This document shows, piece after piece, positions 15,759 to 25,034 of a DNA stretch of 64,000 bases. Numbering within the stretch: the stretch's first letter is position 1; each line of letters begins with the position of its first letter. Both the position numbers and the translations under genes were made by a program. Under the pieces are notes generated by a model. It saw only the letters and a list, made by a program, of their open reading frames with translations, was not told where the DNA came from and made no database searches. This DNA comes from Gammaproteobacteria bacterium (GTDB taxonomy: Bacteria; Pseudomonadota; Gammaproteobacteria; Competibacterales; Competibacteraceae): the NCBI GenBank assembly GCA_024235095.1, contig JACKNC010000001.1:186001-250000 (forward strand). Reading direction: 5' to 3'.

Positions 15759-17579
15759 ATGTTTAGCCGATTAAAAATTGGAGTTCGTATCGGTATTTCC
15801 ATGAGCCTGTTGCTAGTTTCTGCCGTCTTGGCCACCACTTCTATAACATTTTTTAGATTTCAAGGATCGGTATTCGAGGCAGAAAAACGTGAAGTTGATA
15901 AAACATTTGAATTATTGGTTCAGACCATTGCCTCCCAAAGCCAAGTGGCAGAAACGCTAAGTGTCCTGTTAGCAAATATACCTGAAGTGCAACAAGCAAC
16001 GGCAAATCAAGATCGTGAACGGCTACTTACACTCATGCAAGCCCCTTACCAGGCGCTGGCCAAGAGATATGGCGTTTCACAGTTTCAATTTCATACACCG
16101 CCAGCGACTTCATTACTACGGCTTCACAAACCTGAGAAGTTTGGAGATGACTTATCAGCGATAAGACCATCAGTCATAGACGTCAACAAGACTGGTAAGA
16201 CAGTAGGTGGCCTCGAAGAAGGCGTGGCGGGCCTTGGAATTCGAGGTATTGCACCGATATCAAATAAAGATCAACATGTTGGATCAGTGGAATTTGGCAT
16301 GGCTTTCAATCAAAGCTTCTTTGAGAATTTTAAGACTGAGCATGGAGTGGAAGTCGCGCTATTTGTGCCGCAACAACAAGGCTTCAAAGGGCTATATTCG
16401 ACTTATGGTGAGCATTCTTTTTTATCTAATGAGCAGTTAAAAACTGCTCTAACTGGAGAGGTTGTCGTACAAACAACGAATTTCGCCAATCGGCCAGTAA
16501 TGGTTTACGCCCGGGCTATCAAGAATTATTCTGGTATGCCCATTGGGGTATTAGAGATGCTGGTTGATCGCAGTGACTTTATCACAGAAATAGCACGTAC
16601 CCGTAATCTTGTCTTAATCATTGTGGGGCTGATCTTTGCGGTTGGCCTAGTAATCATCCGGTGGATAGTGCGTTCTATCTTAAAGCCGTTGGCCAATATG
16701 GGTACTATCGCAAGTCGTATTGCTGACGGCGACCTGACAACTGTCATTCAGGTCACTTCACAAGATGAAATCGGCCAGTTGCTACGAGCAATGCAGACCA
16801 TGAGTTCTAATCTGCAACGCATCGTAGGCCAAATTGCTCAATCAACCAGCCAGGTCGGTTCCGCTGCGACAGAAATTGCCCAAGGCAGCGCCGACTTAGC
16901 TCAACGCACCGAAGAACAAGCCTCCGCACTGGAAGAAACCGCTGCGTCGATGGAAGAGTTAACTTCAACGGTGAGACAAAGCGCTGATAACGCTGAGCGA
17001 GCTAATCAATTAGCTGAAACCGAACGAGTTCGGGCAGAACAGGGTGAATATGTTGTGGATCAAGCGATCAAGGCGATGAGCGCTATCAGCACTAGTAGCC
17101 TTAAAATTGCTGACATCATCGGTGTCATCGATGAAATCGCTTTCCAAACCAATTTGTTAGCCTTAAACGCCGCTGTGGAAGCCGCCCGTGCTGGGGAACA
17201 AGGGAAAGGCTTTGCCGTTGTGGCATCTGAGGTGCGCAAGCTCGCGCAGCGTAGCGCTGACGCCGCCAAGGAGATCAAGACATTGATTACCGACAGTGTT
17301 GCTAGAGTGGAAGATGGTAGCCGACTTGTCGAACAATCCGGCAGAACGCTCCGGGAAATGGTCTTGGAGGTTAAGAAAGTTAGCAAAATCGTGACTGACA
17401 TGGCAGCATCAACACGGGAACAAGCCCTAGGAATCGAACAAGTCAACAAAGCCATTCTGCAAATGGATCAGGTTACACAACAGAATGCTACTCTTGTGGA
17501 AGAGACTGCTGCTGCTAGCCAATCGATGGATGAACAGGTTCATGAATTACAGAATCTGATGGCATTTTTCAAGCATTAG
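15759..17579 (+). CDS. Methyl-accepting chemotaxis protein with periplasmic Cache-type sensor
   Basis: 606 residues. A first membrane helix (about 10-32) is followed by a ~245-residue periplasmic sensor whose layout (long helix, then ISNKDQHVGSVEFGMAF and GVLEML strands) suggests a Cache domain; a second helix (about 282-303) leads to HAMP (304-360) and a signalling domain with the conserved hairpin tip DEIAFQTNLLALNAAVEAAR. Glu/Gln-rich methylation helices (QRTEEQASALEETAASMEEL and QNATLVEETAAAS) are present; there is no C-terminal CheR pentapeptide, as it ends LMAFFKH. The gene has a strong GAGGAGAG site and is more AT-rich than its surroundings. No other chemotaxis gene is nearby. The ligand is unknown. 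Confidence 0.92.
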   Translation: MFSRLKIGVRIGISMSLLLVSAVLATTSITFFRFQGSVFEAEKREVDKTFELLVQTIASQSQVAETLSVLLANIPEVQQATANQDRERLLTLMQAPYQALAKRYGVSQFQFHTPPATSLLRLHKPEKFGDDLSAIRPSVIDVNKTGKTVGGLEEGVAGLGIRGIAPISNKDQHVGSVEFGMAFNQSFFENFKTEHGVEVALFVPQQQGFKGLYSTYGEHSFLSNEQLKTALTGEVVVQTTNFANRPVMVYARAIKNYSGMPIGVLEMLVDRSDFITEIARTRNLVLIIVGLIFAVGLVIIRWIVRSILKPLANMGTIASRIADGDLTTVIQVTSQDEIGQLLRAMQTMSSNLQRIVGQIAQSTSQVGSAATEIAQGSADLAQRTEEQASALEETAASMEELTSTVRQSADNAERANQLAETERVRAEQGEYVVDQAIKAMSAISTSSLKIADIIGVIDEIAFQTNLLALNAAVEAARAGEQGKGFAVVASEVRKLAQRSADAAKEIKTLITDSVARVEDGSRLVEQSGRTLREMVLEVKKVSKIVTDMAASTREQALGIEQVNKAILQMDQVTQQNATLVEETAAASQSMDEQVHELQNLMAFFKH

Positions 17580-17874
17580 ACCAACCAACCTTATTTCAGC
17601 TCGATTTCACCCTATTTGACTGTATAAAAATTAATAATTACAAACAGATAAACAAAAGGCGCTGCTGGAATGGTTACTCGGCTTTTACAGCGATTCCCAG
17701 GTTTCCCTACCCGATGTTCATTCCGAGTAGCGGCGGCTTTGGAATCGGCGATCAAGACCAGCGAGTTGAATAGAGCGCTGATTCAGGTGCGCTGAGCGCT
17801 GTATCTGGATCCAGGCGCACCGTTTCCCGGCATTCATCTGCGCTACAACGCAAATCTGACTGATGGCGCCACGA
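17580..17874. other. Intergenic stretch between chemoreceptor and mltG, no gene seen
   Basis: 295 bases where tmk and holB usually follow mltG. Only short open frames are present, including KQKALLEWLLGFYSDSQ at about 17652-17702, which is not recognised and may be a decayed coding fragment. Confidence 0.4.
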
Positions 17875-18876
17875 TTACTTACCTTGCAATTGATACCGTC
17901 TGACCGCTCGATTGTGCTCAGCGAGTGTTCGAGAGAACACATGGCCGCCCTGACCATCAGCGACAAAGTACAGCGCATCGCCGGCGGCTGGATTCACTGC
18001 CGCTTTCAAAGCTGCTTCACCTGGCAGGGCAATCGGCGTAGGCGGCAGACCTTTGCGGGTGTAGGTGTTGTAGGGTGTGTCGGTCGTTAAATCCCGTTGC
18101 CGGAGATCGCCATCGAAAGCCTCTCCTAACCCATAGATCACCGTCGGGTCGGTTTGCAGACGCATCCCTTTGAGCAGACGCCGCGCGAACACCCCGGCGA
18201 TTTCCGGACGCTCCGCAGGCAGACCGGTTTCCTTCTCGATGATCGACGCCAGAATCAATGCCTGATAGGGATTGTCCAGAGGCAGGTTGGGCGCGCGATT
18301 CTGCCAAATCTCAGCCAGGCGCTGATCCATCGCTGTCATTGCCCGGCGCAGGAATGCTTCATCAGTGAAGCCGGCGGGAAAGTGATAAGTGTCCGGTAGA
18401 AACCGTCCTTCAGGATGCTCACCTGGACGTCCCAAGCGGGCCATGACGTCCGCATCGCTTAACCCTTGTAGAGTCTGCGCAAGTTTGGGATGACGGGTCA
18501 TCGCCTGCTGCAATTGGCGAAATGTCCAACCCTCCACCACCGTCAGCGCGTGTTGGATCACTTGCCCGGCGACGATCCGGTCAATGAGCGTTCGGGGGGT
18601 TAGTCCAGGTGACAGTGCGTATTCACCGACCTTGAGGCGGGCGGCCAGGCCATTCAGGCGGGCATGAGCTTCCAGATAGAGCGCGGGGCGCGACAAGCCA
18701 GGTTGCCGTTGCAAATGCCGGGCAATCTCATTGATGCCCATTCCGGGCTTGACTTCAAGCACCTGACCGTCAGCGGAAACCTCCAGAGGAGCATCAAGAA
18801 ACTGCTGATAATCAGAGTAAAGCAGTGACAGGAACAGCGCCAGCCCCAATGAAGCCAGCAACCATCGCCACATCAT
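17875..18876 (-). CDS. mltG: Endolytic murein transglycosylase MltG (YceG-like)
   Basis: 333 residues from the ATG at 18876, chosen because AAGGGGGG immediately precedes it; the longer frame starts at a weak TTG. One N-terminal membrane anchor (about 3-22), a LysM-like subdomain (GMGINEIARHLQRQPG), and the YceG catalytic domain with the conserved ASIIEKETGLPAERPEIAGVF segment that includes the catalytic Glu, and LQTDPTVIYGLG. MltG cleaves nascent peptidoglycan strands in the periplasm and sets glycan length. It follows fabF directly; pabC, which commonly lies between them, is absent, and tmk/holB do not follow. Confidence 0.92.
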   Translation of the reverse strand: MMWRWLLASLGLALFLSLLYSDYQQFLDAPLEVSADGQVLEVKPGMGINEIARHLQRQPGLSRPALYLEAHARLNGLAARLKVGEYALSPGLTPRTLIDRIVAGQVIQHALTVVEGWTFRQLQQAMTRHPKLAQTLQGLSDADVMARLGRPGEHPEGRFLPDTYHFPAGFTDEAFLRRAMTAMDQRLAEIWQNRAPNLPLDNPYQALILASIIEKETGLPAERPEIAGVFARRLLKGMRLQTDPTVIYGLGEAFDGDLRQRDLTTDTPYNTYTRKGLPPTPIALPGEAALKAAVNPAAGDALYFVADGQGGHVFSRTLAEHNRAVRRYQLQGK

Positions 18877-18955
18877 CCCCCCCTTGGATAAGGAGGGGTG
18901 GCGCACAGCGCCGGTGTGGTGCAAACACGCCCAGTCGACAACAGAATTAGCGCCC

Positions 18956-20197
18956 TCAACTCAGGCTGCGGAACACTACCGTGCCGTTGGTGCCGCCAAA
19001 GCCAAAGGAATTGGATAGCGCTACCTGGATCCGTCGTTCCTGCGCCGTATGCGGCACGTAGTTCAGATCACAACCTTCTTCCGGTTGATCCAGATTAATG
19101 GTGGGCGGGGCCACTTGATCGCGCAACGCCAATACGGCAAAGATCGCTTCAACACCGCCGGCAGCGCCCAGCATGTGACCCGTCATCGACTTGGTCGAAC
19201 TCATGGCTAACCGATAGGCATGATCGCCAAACACTTCCTTAGCGGCGTCGCTTTCAATCTTGTCGCCCGCTGGCGTGGATGTGCCGTGGGCATTGATGTA
19301 ATCGACAGCCTCAGGCGCGATTTCACCATCGCGCAGGGCGTTGGCCATCGCTCGCCGGGCACCGTCTCCATTTGGAGGCGGCAGGGTCATGTGGTAGGCG
19401 TCGCCGCTCATGCCGAAACCGATCAGCTCAGCGTAAATCCGCGCGCCGCGCTTTTTGGCATGTTCATACTCCTCCAGCACGACGACCCCGGCACCATCGC
19501 TTAACACGAAACCGTCTCGATCGCGGTCCCAGGGACGACTGGCTTTCTCCGGCTCATTATTGCGCACCGACAAGGCGCGCGCCGCTGCAAAGCCGCACAG
19601 TCCCGTCGGTGTTGTGGCCATTTCCGCGCCGCCAGCAATCATGACATCGGCGTCGCCATAGGCAATCAACCGACCCGCCAGACCAATGCTGTGCGTTCCT
19701 GTAGTACAAGCGGTGACCACCGCCAGATTTGGACCCTTAATGCCATACATGATCGACAAATTGCCCGATACCATGTTGATAATGCTGCGCGGTACGAAAA
19801 AGGGCGTCAGCCGGCGCGGCCCACCCTTCAGAAAGGCCGAATGCCCTTCCTCAATCCCCGGCAGACCGCCGATACCGGAGCCAATGTACGTTCCAATCCG
19901 TTCGGCATTGGCTTCAGTGACTTCCAGTCCTGAGTCCTGGATCGCCTGCGCCGCCGCGCCGATGCCGTAATGAATGAAGGCGTCCATCTTCTTGGCTTCC
20001 TTGGGATTCAGGTACTGCTCAATTTGAAAATCCTTCACCGCTCCGCCAATGCGCACCGGAAATGTGCTGACATCGAAAGCGGTCACCGGCGCGATTCCGC
20101 TGCGACCGGCCAAAATGTTGTTCCAGGCTGTCTCCACGGTGCTGCCGACGGGCGATACGATACCCATACCGGTCACTACCACTCGCCGCTTGGCCAC
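18956..20197 (-). CDS. fabF: 3-oxoacyl-ACP synthase II (KAS II)
   Basis: 413 residues starting at the GTG at 20197 (VAKRRVVVTGMGIVSPVG), with GAGGG 8 bases upstream; the longer open frame is leader. The condensing-enzyme triad is complete: Cys in VTACTTGTHSIG, His in INAHGTSTPAGD and His in GHMLGAAGG. It elongates acyl-ACP with malonyl-ACP in fatty-acid synthesis, including the temperature-sensitive C16:1 to C18:1 step. It follows acpP in the same operon. Its length fits the family. Confidence 0.96.
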   Translation of the reverse strand: MAKRRVVVTGMGIVSPVGSTVETAWNNILAGRSGIAPVTAFDVSTFPVRIGGAVKDFQIEQYLNPKEAKKMDAFIHYGIGAAAQAIQDSGLEVTEANAERIGTYIGSGIGGLPGIEEGHSAFLKGGPRRLTPFFVPRSIINMVSGNLSIMYGIKGPNLAVVTACTTGTHSIGLAGRLIAYGDADVMIAGGAEMATTPTGLCGFAAARALSVRNNEPEKASRPWDRDRDGFVLSDGAGVVVLEEYEHAKKRGARIYAELIGFGMSGDAYHMTLPPPNGDGARRAMANALRDGEIAPEAVDYINAHGTSTPAGDKIESDAAKEVFGDHAYRLAMSSTKSMTGHMLGAAGGVEAIFAVLALRDQVAPPTINLDQPEEGCDLNYVPHTAQERRIQVALSNSFGFGGTNGTVVFRSLS

Positions 20198-20293
20198 AGG
20201 ATTACCCTCTGCTGTGCTGCGCTGACAAAAGAAAGCCACGACCCCCGGCGGTGGCCGCGGCGGCTGAACCCGAGCGATACGCGACTGACACTC

Positions 20294-20539
20294 TCAACCG
20301 AGATGCGATGCAATATAGTCAATCGCCTGCTGAACCGTAGTGATCTTTTCGGCATCCTCATCAGGAATTTCCAGTTCAAATTCCTCTTCCAGAGCCATCA
20401 CCAGCTCAACGGTATCCAGCGAGTCAGCGCCGAGATCCTCGACGAAGGCGGCCTCATTGGTGACCTGCTCCTCCTTGACCCCCAACTGCTCGATGATGAT
20501 TTTCTTGACGCGGGCTTCAATGTTGTTGATGTCAGTCAT
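20294..20539 (-). CDS. acpP: Acyl carrier protein
   Basis: 81 residues from the ATG at 20539 (MTDINNIEARVKKIIIEQLG), with GAGGAAG upstream. The phosphopantetheine attachment serine is in GADSLDTVELVMALEEEF. The acidic four-helix protein carries growing acyl chains as thioesters. It sits between fabG and fabF, its usual place. About 200 bases separate it from fabG, enough for its own promoter, as is common for this highly expressed gene. Confidence 0.97.
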   Translation of the reverse strand: MTDINNIEARVKKIIIEQLGVKEEQVTNEAAFVEDLGADSLDTVELVMALEEEFELEIPDEDAEKITTVQQAIDYIASHLG

Positions 20540-20739
20540 GTGCTTTACTTCCTCGTTGTCTGTTTCAATCCACACCCGCCATCGACGGCGGGCGAAATCC
20601 GGCGCAACGGTACCACAACTTGCGCGAATTTCAGAAATAATCAGGTGATGCTTTCCGAATTCGGCGTTTTCGAGAATCCGCGGCGACCGCCGGCGCGTCA
20701 GCGCGGATTTCTCCGGATTCTATCGCTTGGCGCTACGCA

Positions 20740-21498
20740 TCAAATCATCGCCATCCCGCCGTTGACATGCAAGGTCTCGCCGGTCATGTAGGCCGCATCC
20801 GGCGAAGCCAGGAACGCGACGACACCGGCGACATCCTGCGGTTGGCCAGGGCGTTGCAAGGGAATCGAGGCGACCAGCGCCTGACGCTGACTGTCGGGCA
20901 GCGATCGGGTCATGTCGGTTTCGATCAGCCCTGGCGCAACAGCGTTGACGGTAATGTTGCGCGAACCGACCTCACGCGCCAGCGACTTGGTAAAACCGAT
21001 GACGCCGGCTTTAGCTGCTGCGTAGTTGGCCTGTCCGGCGCTGCCGGTAACGCCTACCACCGAGGTGATATTGATGATGCGCCCACGCTGAGCTTTCATC
21101 ATGCCTCGCAACACTGCCTTGCTCAACCGGTAAACCGAGGTCAGGTTCGTATCCAGAATAGAAGACCATTCCTCTTCCTTCATTCGCAAGAGCAGATTGT
21201 CGCGAGCGATGCCGGCATTGTTGACCAGGATGCTCGGTGCGCCGAACTCCCCGGTCACCGCCTTGATTGTTGCCTCCACTGCCGCCGGATCAGTCACGTC
21301 CAGTCGCTGGCCGCGCCCCTTGAGTTCGCGCGCGCGTAAATCCCGGGTGATCGCTTCAGCGCCAGCTTCGGTGGTCGCTGTACCGATCACGGTCGCGCCG
21401 CGTTGTCCCAATTCTCGGGCAATGGCTTGACCAATGCCGCGACTGGCCCCGGTCACCAAAGCAATTTCATCTTGCAATATCGTCATCACTGCATTCAT
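20740..21498 (-). CDS. fabG: 3-oxoacyl-ACP reductase
   Basis: 252 residues of the short-chain dehydrogenase family: NADP-binding GASRGIGQAIA, NNAG, the catalytic Ser in NITSVVGVTGSAGQANY, and YAAAK with the active Tyr and Lys. It reduces 3-oxoacyl-ACP in each elongation cycle. The ATG at 21498 is taken, with a second in-frame ATG four codons later. It starts only 22 bases after the fabH stop; fabD, which is normally inserted here, is absent. Confidence 0.95.
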   Translation of the reverse strand: MNAVMTILQDEIALVTGASRGIGQAIARELGQRGATVIGTATTEAGAEAITRDLRARELKGRGQRLDVTDPAAVEATIKAVTGEFGAPSILVNNAGIARDNLLLRMKEEEWSSILDTNLTSVYRLSKAVLRGMMKAQRGRIINITSVVGVTGSAGQANYAAAKAGVIGFTKSLAREVGSRNITVNAVAPGLIETDMTRSLPDSQRQALVASIPLQRPGQPQDVAGVVAFLASPDAAYMTGETLHVNGGMAMI

Positions 21499-21520
21499 TT
21501 CAAGACTTCATCAACGCTAT

Positions 21521-22489
21521 TCAGTACTTCACCAATACGGTACCCCAGGTAAAACCACCGCCAAAGCCTTCCAGCAGCAGGGTTTGGCCGCGCTGAATGC
21601 GGCCATCACGCACCGCGACATCCAGGGCCAGCGGCACTGAAGCCGCTGAAGTATTGCCATGCGTCCGCACACAATCCACCATGCGCTCCTCCGGCAGACC
21701 CAGACGCTTGGCGGTCGCCGCCAGGATGCGGCGGTTGGCCTGATGAGGGATCAGCCAGTCGACATCGGCCACCGTCATCTGATGGGCGCTCAGAATGCGT
21801 TCGGCAATGTCTTTGAGCGTGGTCACCGCGACCTTGAACACTTCGCTGCCGCGCATTTCCACGAAGGCGGCTTCCTCGCGGGTCTGCTCATAACCGCTCG
21901 ATACTCCCGCAGGCACCCACAGCAGTTTCTTGTAACGGCCGTCCGCACCCAGTTGACAGTCGATGATACCCGGTTCGTCGGCGGCTTCCAGCACCACCGC
22001 GCCGGCGCCGTCGCCAAACAGGATACAGGTTCCGCGATCTTTCCAGTTGATAATCCGGGTGAAGGTGTCCGCGCCCACCACCAGCGCCCGTTTTGCAGCA
22101 TCGGTGCGAATGAAGCGGTTGGCAATGTCCAGTGCGTAAACAAAGCCGGTGCAGACCGCCTGCACGTCAAACGCCGGACCACCGTAACAACCCAGGCGAT
22201 GTTGCAACTGGGTCGCCACGCTGGGGAAGACATGATCAGGCGTGGTGGTGCCCAGAATGATCAGGTCAATGTCAACCGGTTCAAGCCCTGCGGCTTGTAA
22301 CGCAAGACGGGAAGCTTTTTCAGCCAGATCGCAGGTAGTCTCGTCTGGCGCGGCGATATGGCGCTCCTCGACGCCGGTGCGTTCGACAATCCAATCCGCC
22401 GTGGTATCGATCAGTTGTTCGAGATCGGCATTGGTCAGGATTTTCTCCGGCAGGTAGCCGCCGGTTCCGGCAATTCTGGCGTAGTTCAA
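21521..22489 (-). CDS. fabH: 3-oxoacyl-ACP synthase III (KAS III)
   Basis: 322 residues with the KAS III triad: Cys in QAVCTGFVYALD, His in WLIPHQANRRI and Asn in THGNTSAASVPLA, plus the C-terminal LEGFGGGFTWG. It starts fatty-acid synthesis by condensing acetyl-CoA with malonyl-ACP. The start is a TTG that overlaps the plsX stop by four bases, with GAGAGG upstream; the N-terminus MNYARIAGTGGYLPEK aligns with the family, which supports this unusual start. Confidence 0.95.
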   Translation of the reverse strand: MNYARIAGTGGYLPEKILTNADLEQLIDTTADWIVERTGVEERHIAAPDETTCDLAEKASRLALQAAGLEPVDIDLIILGTTTPDHVFPSVATQLQHRLGCYGGPAFDVQAVCTGFVYALDIANRFIRTDAAKRALVVGADTFTRIINWKDRGTCILFGDGAGAVVLEAADEPGIIDCQLGADGRYKKLLWVPAGVSSGYEQTREEAAFVEMRGSEVFKVAVTTLKDIAERILSAHQMTVADVDWLIPHQANRRILAATAKRLGLPEERMVDCVRTHGNTSAASVPLALDVAVRDGRIQRGQTLLLEGFGGGFTWGTVLVKY

Positions 22490-23514
22490 AGCGCTTGCCT
22501 CTCGGCGTGAAGGGCGGCCAGATAAGCATCGATGCGTTGGGGCACCGCCTGCTCAACTTCCAGCATCGCCACCTGGATGGCGTTAGCGAACGCCAGTGCG
22601 TCAGCGCCGCCGTGGCTTTTGATCACAATGCTCTGCAAACCCAGAAGGCTGGCGCCATTGTAGCGGCGAGGATCGATTTTGCGGCTGAAAGCGCGCAGCA
22701 CCGGTAAGGCGATCAATCCAGCCAGGCGGGTTAGCAGGTTCCGCTTGAATTCCTGAGTCATGTAATGGCGAATAAGTTTGGCGACGCCTTCGCTGCTTTT
22801 CAAGGCAACATTTCCAACAAAGCCGTCACAAACCACGACATCCACATCATCCAGATAAATTCCATCACCTTCAACGAATCCAATGTAGTTGAGATCGCTG
22901 ACCGCCAGCAAGCGGGCGGCTTCCTTAACCTGTTCGTTACCCTTGATATCTTCCTCGCCGATATTCAGCAGGCCAATCCGCGGGTATTCGATGCCGTTCA
23001 CAACCGCCAGCACCGAACCCATCACTGCGAATTGCAGCAGATGGGCGGCCTTGCTGTCTACATTGGCGCCCAGATCCAGGACGCGAACATGGCCGCGCAC
23101 AGTAGGCAAGGTCGTGCAAATCGCAGGACGGTCGATGCCAGGCAAGGTTTTCAGCACAAAGCGGGCGGTAGCCATCAGCGCGCCGGTGTTGCCGGCGCTG
23201 ACGCAAGCATCAGCCTCGCCTTGCTTGACCAGATTGATCGCAACCCGCATTGAGGAATCTTTCTTGACTCGCAGGGCCTGGGCCGGCGATTCGTCCATGT
23301 TCACCAATTGCGAGGCATGACGAACGATGAGATGCGGATGCCCCTCAGCCTTGTGCCGACGCAAACAGGCGGACAGCACATCTTCCTGACCCACCAGGAT
23401 CAGACGCAGCGCATCGCGCGTCGTCTTTAGCACTCGCAGGGCGGCGGGTACGACGACTTCGGGACCGATATCGCCGCCCATACCATCGAGAGCGATGGTT
23501 AGCGGTCTGTTCAT
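22486..23514 (-). CDS. plsX: Phosphate acyltransferase PlsX
   Basis: 342 residues from the ATG at 23514 (MNRPLTIALDGMGGDIGPEV), which matches the family N-terminus; an upstream in-frame ATG at 23601 would overlap rpmF and add 29 non-conserved residues. Motifs SAGNTGALMATA and CDGFVGNVALKSSEG are clear. PlsX makes acyl-phosphate from acyl-ACP for PlsY, the first step of phospholipid synthesis. No strong ribosome site precedes the chosen start. Confidence 0.93.
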   Translation of the reverse strand: MNRPLTIALDGMGGDIGPEVVVPAALRVLKTTRDALRLILVGQEDVLSACLRRHKAEGHPHLIVRHASQLVNMDESPAQALRVKKDSSMRVAINLVKQGEADACVSAGNTGALMATARFVLKTLPGIDRPAICTTLPTVRGHVRVLDLGANVDSKAAHLLQFAVMGSVLAVVNGIEYPRIGLLNIGEEDIKGNEQVKEAARLLAVSDLNYIGFVEGDGIYLDDVDVVVCDGFVGNVALKSSEGVAKLIRHYMTQEFKRNLLTRLAGLIALPVLRAFSRKIDPRRYNGASLLGLQSIVIKSHGGADALAFANAIQVAMLEVEQAVPQRIDAYLAALHAERQAL

Positions 23515-23572
23515 GGGGATGCCAGAGGGCCGGGCAGGCGGAATGAAACGCAGCGCAGACCGGGAAGAGCGG

Positions 23573-23764
23573 CTATTCGGTTTCAGCAGCGGCTGAGACA
23601 TTGACCACCTTGCGGCCGCGATAAAATCCTCCCGCTGTAACGTGATGACGACGATGCACTTCGCCGGACAAAGGATCGGTCGACAAGGTGGGGCCGGTCA
23701 AGGCATCGTGGGAACGACGCATGTCGCGCTTGGAGCGACTCTTGCGGGTTTTCTGTACAGCCAT
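23573..23764 (-). CDS. rpmF: 50S ribosomal protein L32
   Basis: 63 residues beginning MAVQKTRKSRSKRDMRRSHD, the L32 signature, followed by HRRHHVTAGGFYRGRKVV. The zinc-binding cysteines of some L32 forms are absent, as in the usual proteobacterial type. A strong AAGGAG site lies before the ATG. It is the second gene of the yceD-rpmF-plsX operon, three bases after yceD. Confidence 0.97.
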   Translation of the reverse strand: MAVQKTRKSRSKRDMRRSHDALTGPTLSTDPLSGEVHRRHHVTAGGFYRGRKVVNVSAAAETE

Positions 23765-23767
23765 GGT

Positions 23768-24319
23768 TCAATGACTCCTTTGGGAATCCTGTAATAAAGT
23801 CGCCAGCGCCGCGAAGGGCTGGCGTTTTTTTAGGTTCAGCGCCGGTTCGCCGGGCTGGGGATAACCGTGGGCCTCGCATTCCCGCAGGTTTTCATGGCGG
23901 GGAATCTGTGGCAAGGCCAGTAGCAATTCATCTTCGATTAAATCGGGGACCGAAACAACGCCGCCCTCCTGAACCAGTAGGGGGTCATATTCATCAGGCA
24001 ACCGATCGGCAGCGGCTTCGTCGCGCGCTAATCCCAGATTGACGGTGATATCCAGGGGCAAGCACAATGGACCAAGGCAGCGCTGACAAGTCCATTCCAC
24101 ATCGGCACACAAGCGGCCCTGGATAAATCGCACCTCCTGCGCGTCACATCCCGTGGATAACGCCACAACCACCTCGCCATCCGCGTGACCCAGCAGTGCG
24201 CTCAGACGCGGCAGTGCGGCCAGCACTAGGCGGCCATCCAGGCAGCCACGCTCAGCGGCCATTCGCCATGGATGGATTTTTGCGGGAAGCGATGGAGTCT
24301 CCATAAGGCGCCGAATCAT
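23768..24319 (-). CDS. yceD: YceD family protein (DUF177), probable 23S rRNA accumulation factor
   Basis: 183 residues from the ATG at 24319; the frame stays open upstream but there it overlaps the divergent maf gene. Contains the DUF177 core with the CQRCLGPLCLPLDI motif, the DEYDPLL acidic segment and the LIEDELLLALPQIPRHE helix. In E. coli YceD is linked to 23S rRNA accumulation and is co-transcribed with rpmF, and plant homologues also act in 23S rRNA processing. The ribosome site is weak. Confidence 0.88.
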   Translation of the reverse strand: MIRRLMETPSLPAKIHPWRMAAERGCLDGRLVLAALPRLSALLGHADGEVVVALSTGCDAQEVRFIQGRLCADVEWTCQRCLGPLCLPLDITVNLGLARDEAAADRLPDEYDPLLVQEGGVVSVPDLIEDELLLALPQIPRHENLRECEAHGYPQPGEPALNLKKRQPFAALATLLQDSQRSH

Positions 24320-24402
24320 ATAGACCTGTCGGAATTCTGTCAAAATAAACCAGAATTCCACACAATTAAACCAATTTTCAGTGACCTTGAAGAGTAATAA
24401 CC

Positions 24403-25002
24403 ATGTCCAAAGCCCTGTTTGGCGGTCGCCGACTGATTCTGGCGTCCACGTCCCCATTCCGCCGTGAGTTGTTGACGCGGTTGGGTTTGCCGTTCGCAAC
24501 GCGATCTTCCGATATTGACGAAACCCGCTTGTCGGGAGAGGATGCGCCGAATCTGGTCGCCCGCCTGGCCGAGTGGAAAGCCCGCCGAGTCGCCACATGG
24601 GAACCGGACGCGCTGATTATTGGTTCGGATCAGGCGGCGGTGCTGGAAGGCGAGATTATCGGCAAACCCGGTAACCATCAACGGGCGGTCGAGCAGCTGC
24701 AGCAGGCTTCTGGGCGCGTAGCGACCTTTTATACCGGCTTGTGTCTCCTGGATAGCGCGAGCGGATTTTGCCAGGTGGCGGTGGAACCGTTTCATGTAGC
24801 GTTCCGGGCGTTGACCAGCGAGATGATTGAGCATTATCTGCAACGGGAACAGCCTTACCATTGCGCTGGCAGCTTCAAATCCGAAGGTTTGGGCATCGTG
24901 CTGTTCGAGCGGCTGGAGGGTGATGATCCCACTGGGTTGATCGGTTTGCCGCTGATCCGGTTGACGCGGATGCTGGAAGCGGCGGGCATCGTCATATTGT
25001 GA
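24403..25002 (+). CDS. yceF: Maf-like nucleotide pyrophosphatase, YceF type
   Basis: 199 residues of the Maf fold: LILASTSPFRRELLTRLGL at the N-terminus, SSDIDETRLSGE (YceF-type specificity motif), the catalytic Asp in LIIGSDQAAVL, and the KPGNHQRAVEQL segment. YceF-type enzymes hydrolyse 7-methyl-GTP. It is divergent from yceD with 83 bases between the starts, the same arrangement as in E. coli. Confidence 0.92.
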   Translation: MSKALFGGRRLILASTSPFRRELLTRLGLPFATRSSDIDETRLSGEDAPNLVARLAEWKARRVATWEPDALIIGSDQAAVLEGEIIGKPGNHQRAVEQLQQASGRVATFYTGLCLLDSASGFCQVAVEPFHVAFRALTSEMIEHYLQREQPYHCAGSFKSEGLGIVLFERLEGDDPTGLIGLPLIRLTRMLEAAGIVIL

Positions 25003-25034
25003 GTAGATTTGCAAAATCATCATATAGACGCTGG

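Noticed and set aside
24320..24598. Upstream extension of the yceD frame by 93 codons
   Set aside because: It would overlap the divergent maf gene and matches nothing in the YceD family.
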